NCBI RefSeq assembly: GCF_003015185.1
Contig: NZ_CP027860.1
Location: 2,480,001-2,544,000 of the forward strand
Length of the DNA stretch: 64,000 nucleotides
Direction: 5' to 3'
From: Ahniella affigens
GTDB lineage: Bacteria; Pseudomonadota; Gammaproteobacteria; Xanthomonadales; Ahniellaceae
The notes under the pieces: model-generated
Databases searched by the model: none
What the model was told of the DNA's origin: nothing
The model's input: only the letters and a program-made list of their open reading frames with translations
Program-made: the position numbers and the translations under genes
In this document: piece by piece, positions 27,163 to 35,989 of the stretch
Layout of the letters: every line of letters starts with the position of its first letter
Position numbering within the stretch: the stretch's first letter is position 1

Positions 27163-29244
27163 TCATCGCGACCGACAGAAGTAGATGACATTGTCACTGC
27201 CCCGCCAAACCAGATATTGGCTATGCAGGAAGTTCGCCGCTCCAAACTCAATTGCGGTCGCGACATAGGGCGATATCGGCGTATTCTGAGGCCACGTCGA
27301 GCCGCTGGCCGAGGCTGTCCAAATCACGTTTCCGGCGTTATCGTTGCTGTTGAAGTACACGAACAGTTGTTCTGGTCCATTGTGCACGCCAGCCGCGACA
27401 TTGACTGCCGGTCCGGATCGGGTCTTCTCGCCGCTGTTGATCGTGTTCGCCGAACCGAATGTATAGCTCGCAACCGAACTGGCATAGGTGTGAAAAATCT
27501 GCGCCGAATCGCTACCGGAACCGCTATTTCGGAAAAACAAGTGCACCGCGTTGTTGAACACGCAGGGTGCCACGCGGTTCGAGGAACCATCGCGGTCGTT
27601 GATGATCGCAGGCGTTGACCAAGTTCGGTTGCTGGAATTGAACGCACTGAAGACAATGCGGTTGCCGTTGGGGCTCGATGCGGTGCTGTTCCAGAACAAA
27701 TACAGCGTGTCCTTGAAGACGCAAGGCATGGGTGTACTCGCCGTCCCGTAACTTGCGCCGCCGATGCGCTGCCCAGAATCCCAGGTACCCCCTTCGCCGT
27801 CGTCCGAAGTACTCCAATAAGCACCGTCATTTCCGCCGCGCCAGAACACAAACAGCTGGTTGCCATAAGCAATCGCGCTGGGGCCATCGGGTGTGAAGTC
27901 AACTTCATTGATCCGCTTGCCGTTCGTCCAGACTTTGCCATCGGTCGAATAGCCCATATAGATCTTCTGCGACGAATCGGTCGCACGCCAGAAGCAATAA
28001 AGTCGGGCGCCAAAAACAGCCAGGGCCGGTGCCGCGACCGAGCTGTCAACGGTGTTGACCCGTTGGCGGTCAGTCCAAACTAGGGGCTGAGGATTGAGCA
28101 CGGCATTGATCGTGTAACTGCCACCGTTGTCGCCGACATCCTTGCTGTAGTCAAAGCCCGAAGTCGTGTAAGTGTGACTGCCGCGCGGATCATCGCCGCC
28201 ACCGTCGTCTTGGTCGAAAAGCCGGACATCTACCTTCTGGTTGAAATAGATGCTCCGGCCAGCGTTCCAGGTGTCACCGGAATTCATCGCAAGCTGACCG
28301 TGCGATGGGTAACGATAGGTGACTTGGTCGTCAACCGTAAACGTGAAGTAGAGGTCGTCGGCACCCGGTGGTCCGCCCGTTTTGTTGCAACGGATGGACT
28401 GGATCATCATGTAGTTGTCGGCTCGCGGCTGATACACCCGCGGCTTGCCGTCCCAGGCAATGATCCAAGTATTGGAAAAACCAATGGCGATTTCGCCGCC
28501 CGCGCCCGCGCCCACTCCGATACTCACGCCAGACAAGCGCTCATGGTCGGTACTGCGCACAAATGATGCTTCCACCGTCACCCCAACGCCGACGTCAACA
28601 GACACCGCAACGTTAAGCGAGGGTCCGGACATCTCTGAAGGCGGTGAGCGCGACAAACCAAGCACAATGCCCTCGATCTCGGCGACGATTCCGCCGACAT
28701 CAAGCGCGCCAGTGAAAAAAGCGACGGTCTCTTTGATATTGCCGAGCTGTCTTGGATCGACGGCGATGCCAATCGTCCCCTGCAGCACCACGCCAACGCC
28801 GACGATCAGGCCAACTCCGATTGACACGCTTTGCACCACTGCGTCTTCGGATCCTGACCTTGGTTCGTGCGCAGCGAGTGCCTCCCAGAATGCCGAAAAC
28901 GCCGACGCACTCAGCGCATCCTGCAACTCTGCAACCACTTCTGCCTTCAGCGCGTCCACCTTGTCGTTAAACGACGCATCGGGTTCAAACCCTTGCCCGC
29001 TTCGAGCCAGAGCGAGGATCTTTTGTCCAGCGGGACTTGCCGTAAACCGACTAACCGCATCAGCAGCCGCACGCAAAGTACTTTCCGGAATCGGAAGATC
29101 GTTGGTCGTCACAACGCGTGCATTGACTGGCACACCCGATGCCAAGGTCGAGAGGCGTTCGCGATCAAGTTCCTCCCGCAGGGCCGCAGCGGTTGCGATC
29201 AACTCCTCGGTCGAGGGCAATTCCAGCGTCTGATTCTCAGCCAT
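27163..29244 (-). CDS. Multi-domain protein: helical N-term, Gly/Val beta region, small beta-sandwich, lectin-like propeller
   Basis: 693 aa; the ATG at 29244 overlaps the end of the upstream gene by 8 bp and has AGGTGG before it. Residues about 1-145 are helical; 145-290 alternate Val/Gly/Ile in the manner of a beta-rich or membrane-inserting region; 300-410 is a beta-sandwich (S-I-R-C-N-K-T ... V-R-L-F-D-Q-D-D) related to the whole upstream small protein; 420-693 is a propeller with repeats L-x-x-F-W-R-G ... W-S-x-x-x-R-I. No signal peptide. It could be a toxin-like or lectin protein exported by another route; not recognised further. Confidence 0.65.
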   Translation of the reverse strand: MAENQTLELPSTEELIATAAALREELDRERLSTLASGVPVNARVVTTNDLPIPESTLRAAADAVSRFTASPAGQKILALARSGQGFEPDASFNDKVDALKAEVVAELQDALSASAFSAFWEALAAHEPRSGSEDAVVQSVSIGVGLIVGVGVVLQGTIGIAVDPRQLGNIKETVAFFTGALDVGGIVAEIEGIVLGLSRSPPSEMSGPSLNVAVSVDVGVGVTVEASFVRSTDHERLSGVSIGVGAGAGGEIAIGFSNTWIIAWDGKPRVYQPRADNYMMIQSIRCNKTGGPPGADDLYFTFTVDDQVTYRYPSHGQLAMNSGDTWNAGRSIYFNQKVDVRLFDQDDGGGDDPRGSHTYTTSGFDYSKDVGDNGGSYTINAVLNPQPLVWTDRQRVNTVDSSVAAPALAVFGARLYCFWRATDSSQKIYMGYSTDGKVWTNGKRINEVDFTPDGPSAIAYGNQLFVFWRGGNDGAYWSTSDDGEGGTWDSGQRIGGASYGTASTPMPCVFKDTLYLFWNSTASSPNGNRIVFSAFNSSNRTWSTPAIINDRDGSSNRVAPCVFNNAVHLFFRNSGSGSDSAQIFHTYASSVASYTFGSANTINSGEKTRSGPAVNVAAGVHNGPEQLFVYFNSNDNAGNVIWTASASGSTWPQNTPISPYVATAIEFGAANFLHSQYLVWRGSDNVIYFCRSR

Positions 29245-29602
29245 TGACCACCACCTGGATTGTGTATTCGGCACCGTTGCCAGGGTTCCGCAGCCGGACG
29301 CTGGTGGGCAGATTGTCGGGCGTGTAAACCTGGCTGACCAAGTAGTCGGAACGCGCCCTGGTGACTGACTCGTCGTGGTCATACAAGGTGATCAGCAAAT
29401 CGCGCGAGAACGAAAACGTCCGATCAATCACCCACGACCCGCTCGATGTATTGATCGAGTAGCTCTTACGCAAGCCGCCTGGCAAGCTGATCGGCAATGC
29501 GGCATCGGGCTGTACAACGACGATCAGTTCATCGTCCAATTGATCACCCAGCCCCGAGGTCTGGTTGCAAGTGATGGAATGAAGGGTCAGCGAAACCAGC
29601 AT
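29237..29602 (-). CDS. Single-domain beta-sandwich protein, partner of the propeller protein
   Basis: 121 aa from the ATG at 29602 (AGGAG 10 bp upstream). The start L-H-S-I-T-C-N-Q-T and the later L-I-T-L-Y-D-H-D-E-S match the internal sandwich domain of the downstream 693-aa protein (S-I-R-C-N-K-T, V-R-L-F-D-Q-D-D), so the two genes share a duplicated module. Overlap with the next gene indicates coupled translation. The acidic D-H-D-E cluster might bind calcium. No signal peptide. The frame is open to 29671. Confidence 0.65.
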   Translation of the reverse strand: MLVSLTLHSITCNQTSGLGDQLDDELIVVVQPDAALPISLPGGLRKSYSINTSSGSWVIDRTFSFSRDLLITLYDHDESVTRARSDYLVSQVYTPDNLPTSVRLRNPGNGAEYTIQVVVNG

Positions 29603-30270
29603 GACGAGTGCGCTCCTGACGCGGCGTGATGATTGAGATGGCGAATAGGCGTCAGGATCCGTCCCCAACACGCGCTCGTGTATTAGGCTTTGGCCAAGCT
29701 CAAACTGACCCCGCTAGATCACATGAATCACAGAAGGCCTGCGCCAACGCAAACAGCCGCGCGGCGAATTGGCATGATCTTCAGTGACGCAACCGCAGAC
29801 AGAACGTTCAAGTGCCCAACGCGCCGAGTCTGTCGCCAAGATCAGCGCCTGGCAAGTACCAGGATGTATCGACCACCAGGATTGACCGGACGTCTGCCCT
29901 GCGGCACGGACGCAGCGCCCGAACTAAATCCCGCCGCCGCCCAAAGAAAATCTCCCTAGTCCGAATGCGAGCGACCAGGTGTTCTTGCTCGCTCCAAGTG
30001 CCAGATTTTCCAGCGATGCGAAGCCCAATTGGCACACCTAAGCATAAGCGAGCCAGAATCATTGCCTGGGGACTGGCACCGAACTTGTCCCCTTTTTGCG
30101 CGGGACGGTGTTTGAGGTTGTGACTGCGCCATTCGAGGCCGTATCGACGCTGCCGACCGGATCGGACCGGCGCAATTCACAGTATTGCTCAGTGGATCGT
30201 CATATCCGCCTCAGCATCGAGGCCTTGATGTCCCCAGCACCGCTTTCCCCTGCTGCATTGAAGAGGCCCT
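29603..30270. other. Gene-free divergent region
   Basis: No gene supported. Holds one clear hairpin with a T-run (30068-30097, listed separately). The promoter for the 30271 operon should lie in the last 150 bp. Confidence 0.4.
30068..30097 (+). terminator. Terminator-like hairpin
   Basis: GGGGAC (30068-30073) pairs with GTCCCC (30087-30092) and is followed by TTTTT (30093-30097). The 13-base loop is long and no gene ends just upstream, so it may instead be a remnant REP-type palindrome. Confidence 0.4.
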
Positions 30271-30591
30271 ATGAAGCAAACCAAGTTGCCATGTCTATCG
30301 CCGTCGAACGGACTGACGCGCTGCGTTCGGAAAACTTGCATGGTCGCCCTTGCAGGCATCCTGCTCGCTGCTCCGGTTCTGGCCCAGCAAATCAGCAGCT
30401 ACCTGATTGCGTCAGGTGGCGGCACCAGTCGTTCACCCGGCGGGTGCCGCGTTTTGGACGGCAGCATCGGCCAGCCCGTTATTGGCACCAGCACTGGCGG
30501 TCAGTTCCGCGTTCAGGCCGGCTATTGGGCAGGGCCGGGCAGCAAGGGGCGCGACAGTCTCTTTAACGGAAACTTCGAGGAATGCAACTAA
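30271..30591 (+). CDS. Small secreted GQ-domain protein, variant GFE tail
   Basis: 106 aa. GAAGAGG precedes the ATG. Signal peptide with a long basic front (core M-V-A-L-A-G-I-L-L-A-A, cleavage V-L-A-Q/Q). The mature part follows the pattern G-G-G ... G-S-I-G-Q ... G-G-x-F-x-V-x-x-G-Y-W seen in the small proteins at 25937 and 31953. It ends L-F-N-G-N-F-E-E-C-N, a GFE-like tail with three extra residues. Its TAA shares a base with the ATG of the next gene (TAATG), so the two are translated together. Confidence 0.75.
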   Translation: MKQTKLPCLSPSNGLTRCVRKTCMVALAGILLAAPVLAQQISSYLIASGGGTSRSPGGCRVLDGSIGQPVIGTSTGGQFRVQAGYWAGPGSKGRDSLFNGNFEECN

Positions 30592-31511
30592 TGAACACGC
30601 TTGCCCTGCCCCACGCCGCGCTTAGCCGGATCCTGTTTGCCATCCTGTGCCTGATCGGAGCAAGCGGCACGCTCGCGCAAACATCACCCCAGCTTCCGGA
30701 TTTCACCTACCAAGGCCGGCTCCAACAAAGCGGCGCTGCGGCCAACGGCAGTTTTGATCTGGCGTTTGCGCTGTTTGATCAAGCAACCGGCGGCAACCAG
30801 ATTGGCGCAACCATCCTGGAGCCCGATTTTCCCGTCGTCGATGGCATCTTCAGCGTGTCACTGAGCTTTCCCAACGCATTCACCGGGACGCAGCTTTATC
30901 TGCAAGTCAGCGTGGAAGGCACGCCCATGCTGCCGCGCCAAGCCGTCTCGACAACGCCTGTGGCGCAGTTCAGCTTGAGCGGCAGCATCGGCGGGCCTGC
31001 CGGAGGCGTGCTGACTGGTACGTACCCGAATCCGGCGCTAGCCAATAGTGTCGTCGGAAATGCCAACATCGTCTCAGGCGCAGTTAGCAACTCTAAGCTG
31101 GCGACCGACGCTGTCACCTCATCGAAAATCGCCGCGAGCGCGGTCGGTACGACCGAACTTGCCACCGATGCGGTCACTGCCGACAAAATCGCCAACGGCG
31201 CTGTCGGCACCGCCGCCATAGCCAGTGACAGCATCACGCGTAGCAAAGTCGCTGGCGGATACAGCAATGGCGCAATCGCGGTGACCGTCGGCGCGAACGA
31301 CTGCAACGATTACAACCTGAGCATCCCAGGTGCCGAAGTCAACGACATGTTGCTTTTCAGTCTGCAGTCCAGCGTCACCTTACCGGCCAATATGCTGATC
31401 CAGCCGCTGCGCGTGGTCAGCGACAATACCGTGCAGGTGCGCGTGTGCAATGTCGGTAACACGACGCAGAGCACTGGCGACATTGGAATCTACCTGCTGA
31501 CGATTCGATAG
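30591..31511 (+). CDS. Secreted YQG-module fibre with repeat stalk
   Basis: 306 aa. The ATG at 30591 overlaps the preceding stop (TAATG) and has GAGGA 9 bp upstream; an ATG at 30582 is too close to that site. Signal peptide ends T-L-A/Q. Residues about 35-125 are the F-T-Y-Q-G-R-L ... G-S-F-D-L-A-F module. Next come repeats of the kind A-V-T-(S/A)-(S/D)-K-I-A-x-x-A-V-G-T (about 155-215), which in phage-type fibres form a stalk, then a C-terminal beta domain. No S74 domain. Probably a trimeric surface fibre. Confidence 0.75.
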   Translation: MNTLALPHAALSRILFAILCLIGASGTLAQTSPQLPDFTYQGRLQQSGAAANGSFDLAFALFDQATGGNQIGATILEPDFPVVDGIFSVSLSFPNAFTGTQLYLQVSVEGTPMLPRQAVSTTPVAQFSLSGSIGGPAGGVLTGTYPNPALANSVVGNANIVSGAVSNSKLATDAVTSSKIAASAVGTTELATDAVTADKIANGAVGTAAIASDSITRSKVAGGYSNGAIAVTVGANDCNDYNLSIPGAEVNDMLLFSLQSSVTLPANMLIQPLRVVSDNTVQVRVCNVGNTTQSTGDIGIYLLTIR

Positions 31512-31952
31512 CGCGCGATCGTGCCCCAACTATCGGACCTATCGCGCGAGAAAACGCTGCGCAACAGAGTGTCCGCCTGACTGCGCGTGATCAACCCAGG
31601 AGGGTCTGAATCCGTCCATCCTTGGCGGGCCCGCCATTAGCCGCATCGCCTCTAAACTTGGTCAGAGGCTCCCTGCGTTCTCGCCCGCTAATTGGCGACA
31701 GCCATCGTCCGGGTCGGCATTAATCGGCCTGCAGGCACTGGGTACGACCCGGATACCCAGTGATCGACGCCATTCCGAGGGCGCAACGCGTTTGGCAATC
31801 GCGCCGGCGTCGCCCGCCATTGCCATCAAGCACCAGAAGTCTATGGTTCGGCCGCCAAAAACAGCGCGGCAATGACATCCCGACGGTGGAAATGTCCCAA
31901 ATGCGTTTGCCTTGTCGTAATGCACAGGGAACGCAGGAGACGAGTTGCCGCC
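31512..31952. other. Gap with a shortened hairpin element
   Basis: Contains the shortened hairpin-element copy at 31597-31674. No gene supported before the small secreted protein at 31953; frames extending its start upstream lack ribosome sites. Confidence 0.4.
31597..31674. repeat. Multi-hairpin element, internally deleted copy D
   Basis: Keeps the left end (AGGAGGGTCTGAATCCGTCCATCC), the GCGGGCC hairpin in degenerate form and the right end (GCCTCTAAACTTGGTCAGAGGC); the second and third hairpins are gone. It starts 86 bp after the stop codon at 31511. Confidence 0.8.
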
Positions 31953-32273
31953 ATGAGCAGGACACGCAATGCAGGCCCATTCCCGAATTGGCGCTACGGA
32001 ACGCTAGCCGGCTTGATCGTATTGGTCGGAGCCATCACCGCCGCAGATGCCGTGCCACCAAGCGGTGGCAGCTATGTGATGCAACGCGAGGTTATTGCAG
32101 GCGGCGGCCAGTCGGTGAGCGGCGGCACCTATATCTTGGTGGGCACCGTAGGTCAGTCGGCCGCCCAGAGCGCCTCGATTGGCGGGACCTTTCAGCTGGC
32201 GAGCGGATTTCATACGCCGCGTGTTCCGGCAGTCCCGCTGCCGGATGCCGTCTTCAGGGATGGCTTCGAATGA
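31953..32273 (+). CDS. Small secreted GQ-domain protein with GFE tail
   Basis: 106 aa from the ATG at 31953 (AGGAGA about 13 bp upstream; earlier ATGs are possible). A signal segment (Y-G-T-L-A-G-L-I-V-L-V-G-A-I, cleavage A-D-A/V) precedes the domain: S-Y-V-M ... I-A-G-G-G-Q-S-V-S-G-G-T-Y-I-L-V-G-T-V-G-Q ... F-Q-L-A-S-G-F. The tail is A-V-F-R-D-G-F-E. It is the best-preserved of the three small partners and lies 129 bp before a YQG fibre gene. Confidence 0.75.
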   Translation: MSRTRNAGPFPNWRYGTLAGLIVLVGAITAADAVPPSGGSYVMQREVIAGGGQSVSGGTYILVGTVGQSAAQSASIGGTFQLASGFHTPRVPAVPLPDAVFRDGFE

Positions 32274-32402
32274 TCCCGCCAGCCGTCGTGAGCACGCAGG
32301 GTGCCCGTAATTTTTTGCAGCCCCAGCAATACAACGTTGACGCACGCCGCCGTGCGGCAGCAAACACATCAGAACCGCCCATTCAATCGCAGGAGTGATT
32401 TC

Positions 32403-34565
32403 ATGAAACGTGCACTGTACTTGGCATGCGTTTCCGTGTTGGCCGTCAGCACCGCCTCTGCGACGCCACCGGACTTCACCTACCAGGGCTACCTTCAGGA
32501 CGCTGGCAATCCCGCGACCGGCACCTATGACTTCCGGTTCACGTTGCAATATGACGCGCCGATGATGGGCTTGCAGATCATCGGCACACCGCAAACCAAG
32601 GATGATCTCGCTGTGACGCAGGGCGTGTTCAGCGTTCCGTTGGACTTTGGGGCGACCCTTACGAACCTTGAGTACTTGTTGAAGATCGAGGTACGACCCG
32701 GCGCCTCTACGGGTAGCTATACGGTCTTGACGCCCGACACGCAAATCAAACCGACCCCTCAGGCCCAATACGCGGAAGCGTCTGGTTTTGCGGCCTCCAT
32801 CGCGCCCAATACCGTTGGCTCTACCCAAATTATCGACGGCAATGTCCAGACGCCCGATATTGGCTTTCAAGCCGTCAACGCCGACAAAGTGGATCCGTCC
32901 ACCGTGCAGTTGCGTGTCTCGGGTACCTGCCCGAGCGGCTCCAGCATCAACGCCATCGAACAGGGCGGCACGGTGACGTGCGAGACCGATGATTCCGGCT
33001 CAAGCATTACCGGAGTCACCGCTGGAACGGGATTGAGCGGCGGCGGGACGACGGGCACCATCACGCTTGGGATTGCCAACGGCGGCGTCGGCAGCGCCCA
33101 GACCAACGTCAACCAAGTTCAAGTCCGAGTCAACGGCTTCTGTATCCCCGGCAACAGCATTCGCGCCATTGCCAATGACGGGTCCGTGACCTGCGAAGCC
33201 GACGACGCCGGCACAGGTACCGTCACTTCGATCGCAACCGGAACGGGCCTGACGGGTGGACCCATCACGAGCTCCGGCACCATCGCTATCGCCAACAATG
33301 GCGTAGCCAGTGCACAGATCTTCGACGGGACCATCACGTCAACGGACATCAACACCGCTTCGGTCCAGGCGCGGGTCAACGGCACGTGTGGCAGCGGCTC
33401 CAGCATCAGCTCAATCTCAGCAACGGGCGCAGTGACCTGCGAACCAGACGATGGCATCACGAGCCTGTCGCAAGTCGGGACGGGCTTCCCCACATCCAGC
33501 TCCTTATCTGACACCACGCCTGGTGCGGGCATTGGCGACTTGTCGGCGGCAACGGGTGTCGACGGATTACCGCTCGTCGCGTTCCATGATTCGATCAACA
33601 ACGACCTCGTGGTGGTCCATTGCGACACCATTGACTGCGTCACGCGCACCAAGACAGTGGTGGATAGCGCCGGCGTGGTTGGCTTGAAGCCCCGTGTCAT
33701 CATTGCTGGGTCTGGCAACTTTGCCTACCCGCTGATTACCTACTACGACCAGACAAATTCCGTGCTGAAGGCCTTGCGCTGCTCAGACCTTGCATGCACC
33801 ACATCAGTGTCGGCGGCACTGACAGCAACAGCTGGCGCCAGCACCCACCATGACGTCGCCCGCAATGCCAACAGCGGCTTTGTCGTGACCTTCCATGACC
33901 CCAACGCAGGCGACCTCCGCGGCGTGGCATGCACCAATTACAACGCTTGCGGCGCGGCGTTCGATATCGACAACAGCGCCAACAACGTCGGATCAGGCGT
34001 GGTCATCGCGACCAACTTCACGCGTTACATCGCATACCGCGACACCACCACCAACAATCTACTGCTCAAAGTCTGCAACGCGCCCACCACTGGCTCTGGG
34101 AGTTGCGGCGTCACCCGCACCCTGGATGCAAGCGGTGCGGTCCAGGACGTTCATGACATCCTGGTCACCGAGACCCTGCTGCCCGTTGTGCTGTATCAAA
34201 AGGGTGGCAACGAGTTCACGGTCTCGTGCACTGCAACGGCCTGCAGTTCAGCTACCGCCCCAGTCCAGGTTGCCGCACCAGGCGGTTCGGCCGGAGCCAT
34301 GTCGGTGGGCGCTGATGGGCTGCCACTGATTTATCTCACCGGAACCATCAGCGCCAACTACACAACAACCATCCGCTGCACCAGCGCCCTTTGCAGTACC
34401 TCTGTAGTGCTTTCCAGCGCGGACTATTTCAACCCTGTCACTGGCCGCCCAGCGATGCTTCGGAGCAGCCGTGACTTTCCGATCCTGTTTAGCCGTGTGA
34501 CCGACAGCCTGGCAATACAAATCTGCGACAACCGCTTTTGCAGCGGTTCGTCACGAGCACGATAG
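32403..34565 (+). CDS. Secreted YQG-module protein with repeat stalk and propeller-like C-terminus
   Basis: 720 aa. AGGAG 8 bp before the ATG; signal peptide (V-L-A-V-S-T-A-S-A/T). Residues about 20-130 are the D-F-T-Y-Q-G-Y-L module. Residues about 155-365 hold three long repeats, each with V-Q-(L/V/A)-R-V-(S/N)-G-x-C, G-x-V-T-C-E and T-G-x-G-L-(S/T)-G-G, giving paired cysteines per repeat. The last 340 residues look like a beta-propeller (L-P-L-V-A-F-H-D, L-P-L-I-Y-L) with many C-x(3-6)-C pairs. Ends without the GFE tail. Third fibre of the group. Confidence 0.7.
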   Translation: MKRALYLACVSVLAVSTASATPPDFTYQGYLQDAGNPATGTYDFRFTLQYDAPMMGLQIIGTPQTKDDLAVTQGVFSVPLDFGATLTNLEYLLKIEVRPGASTGSYTVLTPDTQIKPTPQAQYAEASGFAASIAPNTVGSTQIIDGNVQTPDIGFQAVNADKVDPSTVQLRVSGTCPSGSSINAIEQGGTVTCETDDSGSSITGVTAGTGLSGGGTTGTITLGIANGGVGSAQTNVNQVQVRVNGFCIPGNSIRAIANDGSVTCEADDAGTGTVTSIATGTGLTGGPITSSGTIAIANNGVASAQIFDGTITSTDINTASVQARVNGTCGSGSSISSISATGAVTCEPDDGITSLSQVGTGFPTSSSLSDTTPGAGIGDLSAATGVDGLPLVAFHDSINNDLVVVHCDTIDCVTRTKTVVDSAGVVGLKPRVIIAGSGNFAYPLITYYDQTNSVLKALRCSDLACTTSVSAALTATAGASTHHDVARNANSGFVVTFHDPNAGDLRGVACTNYNACGAAFDIDNSANNVGSGVVIATNFTRYIAYRDTTTNNLLLKVCNAPTTGSGSCGVTRTLDASGAVQDVHDILVTETLLPVVLYQKGGNEFTVSCTATACSSATAPVQVAAPGGSAGAMSVGADGLPLIYLTGTISANYTTTIRCTSALCSTSVVLSSADYFNPVTGRPAMLRSSRDFPILFSRVTDSLAIQICDNRFCSGSSRAR

Positions 34566-34583
34566 AGCTGATTCGGCCTTTCG

Positions 34584-34874
34584 CTAACCGACGATCTTGA
34601 TCACGCCGTTCTTGATCTCCAGTTCCTCGCCGCCCTTCAGGATGATCTCATCGGCAGCCTGCTTGATCACGCACGGTGCCGACCCTTGAAGCGTCGCTGA
34701 ACTAGTCGTGTTCCGGTCAAACGTGATGGTGGCCCGTGAGCCGCTGCAAAGCGCCGTGAATTCGTGCGCGTCACTATCAAAATTGCGGTAGTCAACATTG
34801 ACCGCCGCGTTACTCGGCATGGACGCAAATCCAATGACGAACAATAGTGCGATGACGTTTAGCTTCTGGTTCAT
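34584..34874 (-). CDS. Small secreted protein, unknown
   Basis: 96 aa, with a strong ribosome site (GAGGAGG) and a clean signal peptide (V-I-A-L-L-F-V-I-G-F-A, cleavage S-N-A/A). The mature 72 residues carry two cysteines, likely a disulfide, and a Lys/Glu-rich end (E-E-L-E-I-K-N-G-V-I-K-I-V). No family recognised. Converges with the fibre gene at 18 bp. Confidence 0.7.
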   Translation of the reverse strand: MNQKLNVIALLFVIGFASMPSNAAVNVDYRNFDSDAHEFTALCSGSRATITFDRNTTSSATLQGSAPCVIKQAADEIILKGGEELEIKNGVIKIVG

Positions 34875-35100
34875 AGACCCTCCTCAGCAATTGGGCCAGC
34901 ACGAAGTGGAGCAGGCCGCCGACGTCGGCGAATCACATAAGCGGAGGATGTCGCCCTGACCCATCGTTTGGCACCGAATCCGAATGCTGGTTCCGCGAGG
35001 CCTATCGAAACGACTGCCGAGTGCAATCACCACGGCATTCGTGCAATGCAAGTCGGCGATCCCGAGCCCTGGCACCCAGCGAACGGCACGATCGGCCGTG

Positions 35101-35742
35101 TCAATCCTTGGACTGCCAACTCCGCGCCCCAATAAAGATCAGGCGCAGTTGCCGCACGAAATTGTCGATCAATTCGCGCTCTTGCCGGGGGTCGTTGGCC
35201 GGCAGGTCAAGGATTTCGGTCGCCGCGTGCATCATGGTGGTCACCACAAGTCGGCAGATCATTTGCAAGTCGTCTTTGGGCATCGACGGCAGCAAGCCCA
35301 GGTCACGCATGTCTTGGGCCATTTCATTGGCAAAGTGCGATTCCTCGATCCGTAGCGCTTTACGAATCTCAGGCGTGCCGCCCCGCGCGCTCGCTGCGAA
35401 CAGAAAATGCAGTCGGTGTTGCAGGACGTGAGCGTGATAGATCTCGACCGAACTGCGCAGGATCTGGCGTGGCTGCAAGCCTTTGCGACGCGCCTCGCGC
35501 AGCAAGCGGCGCAAGGTGACGCCGCACTCTTCGACCAGAGCGAGGCCGAGTTGGTCCAAGCTTTCGAAATGCCGATAGAACGCAGCCGGAACAACACCTG
35601 CCTCTTTCGCCACTTCGCGCAGACTCAGGCTGGCAAAGCCACGGCGCTCATCCATCAACCGCAACGCTGCGTCCAGCAGGTGTTGACGGGTGCGCTGCTT
35701 TTGTTCGCCGCGGGCAGAGGTCAGCGCGCGCAACTGGCTCAT
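35101..35742 (-). CDS. TetR-family repressor, DesT/FabR-like
   Basis: 213 aa from the ATG at 35742 (M-S-Q-L-R-A-L-T). N-terminal TetR helix-turn-helix (residues about 18-66: L-S-L-R-E-V-A-K-E-A-G-V-V-P-A-A-F-Y-R-H-F) is close to FabR and DesT. Pseudomonas DesT senses acyl-CoA saturation and represses desCB, and this gene is divergent from just such a pair, with a matching palindrome between. It should bind that operator and switch membrane unsaturation. The frame stays open to 35898 without a start signal. Confidence 0.85.
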   Translation of the reverse strand: MSQLRALTSARGEQKQRTRQHLLDAALRLMDERRGFASLSLREVAKEAGVVPAAFYRHFESLDQLGLALVEECGVTLRRLLREARRKGLQPRQILRSSVEIYHAHVLQHRLHFLFAASARGGTPEIRKALRIEESHFANEMAQDMRDLGLLPSMPKDDLQMICRLVVTTMMHAATEILDLPANDPRQERELIDNFVRQLRLIFIGARSWQSKD

Positions 35743-35923
35743 ACGCGTCCCTGGCCGCAGCAGCGGTGGCCGAATGGCAGCAATGTCGGACGGGAGTTCA
35801 CGGAGACCATGCGGGCAGTATAGCGATCCTTTCCAGGCCAACGAAGAGAGCAATCCGTAAACATGTGATCCACCTGCACCGTGTTCGAAACTGAACACTG
35901 ATAGGCACTTCCGGTGGGAAATC

Positions 35924-35971
35924 CTGGACTAGAGGGAATACTCCAGATAATGTAGTGAACATGTGTTCACT
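35924..35971 (+). promoter_or_regulatory. Promoter and DesT/FabR-type operator
   Basis: CTGGAC (35924-35929) and GATAAT (35946-35951), 16 bp apart, form a likely promoter for the reductase-desaturase pair. Directly after it is AGTGAACATGTGTTCACT (35954-35971), arms AGTGAACA and TGTTCACT around TG, which has the form of known FabR/DesT sites. Binding there would block transcription at its start point. Confidence 0.75.
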
Positions 35972-35989
35972 CAATAACCGGACCTCAGC

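Noticed and set aside
28445-29233. Thr/Pro/Ser-rich plus-strand frame of 262 aa
   Set aside because: Low-complexity shadow of the propeller protein gene; no ribosome site.
34884-35132. Possible 82-aa Cys-rich gene just before the small secreted protein at 34584-34874
   Set aside because: It begins inside the repressor gene with a TTG, lacks a ribosome site and a signal peptide. Its stop overlaps the next gene's ribosome site, so a shorter peptide is not excluded.
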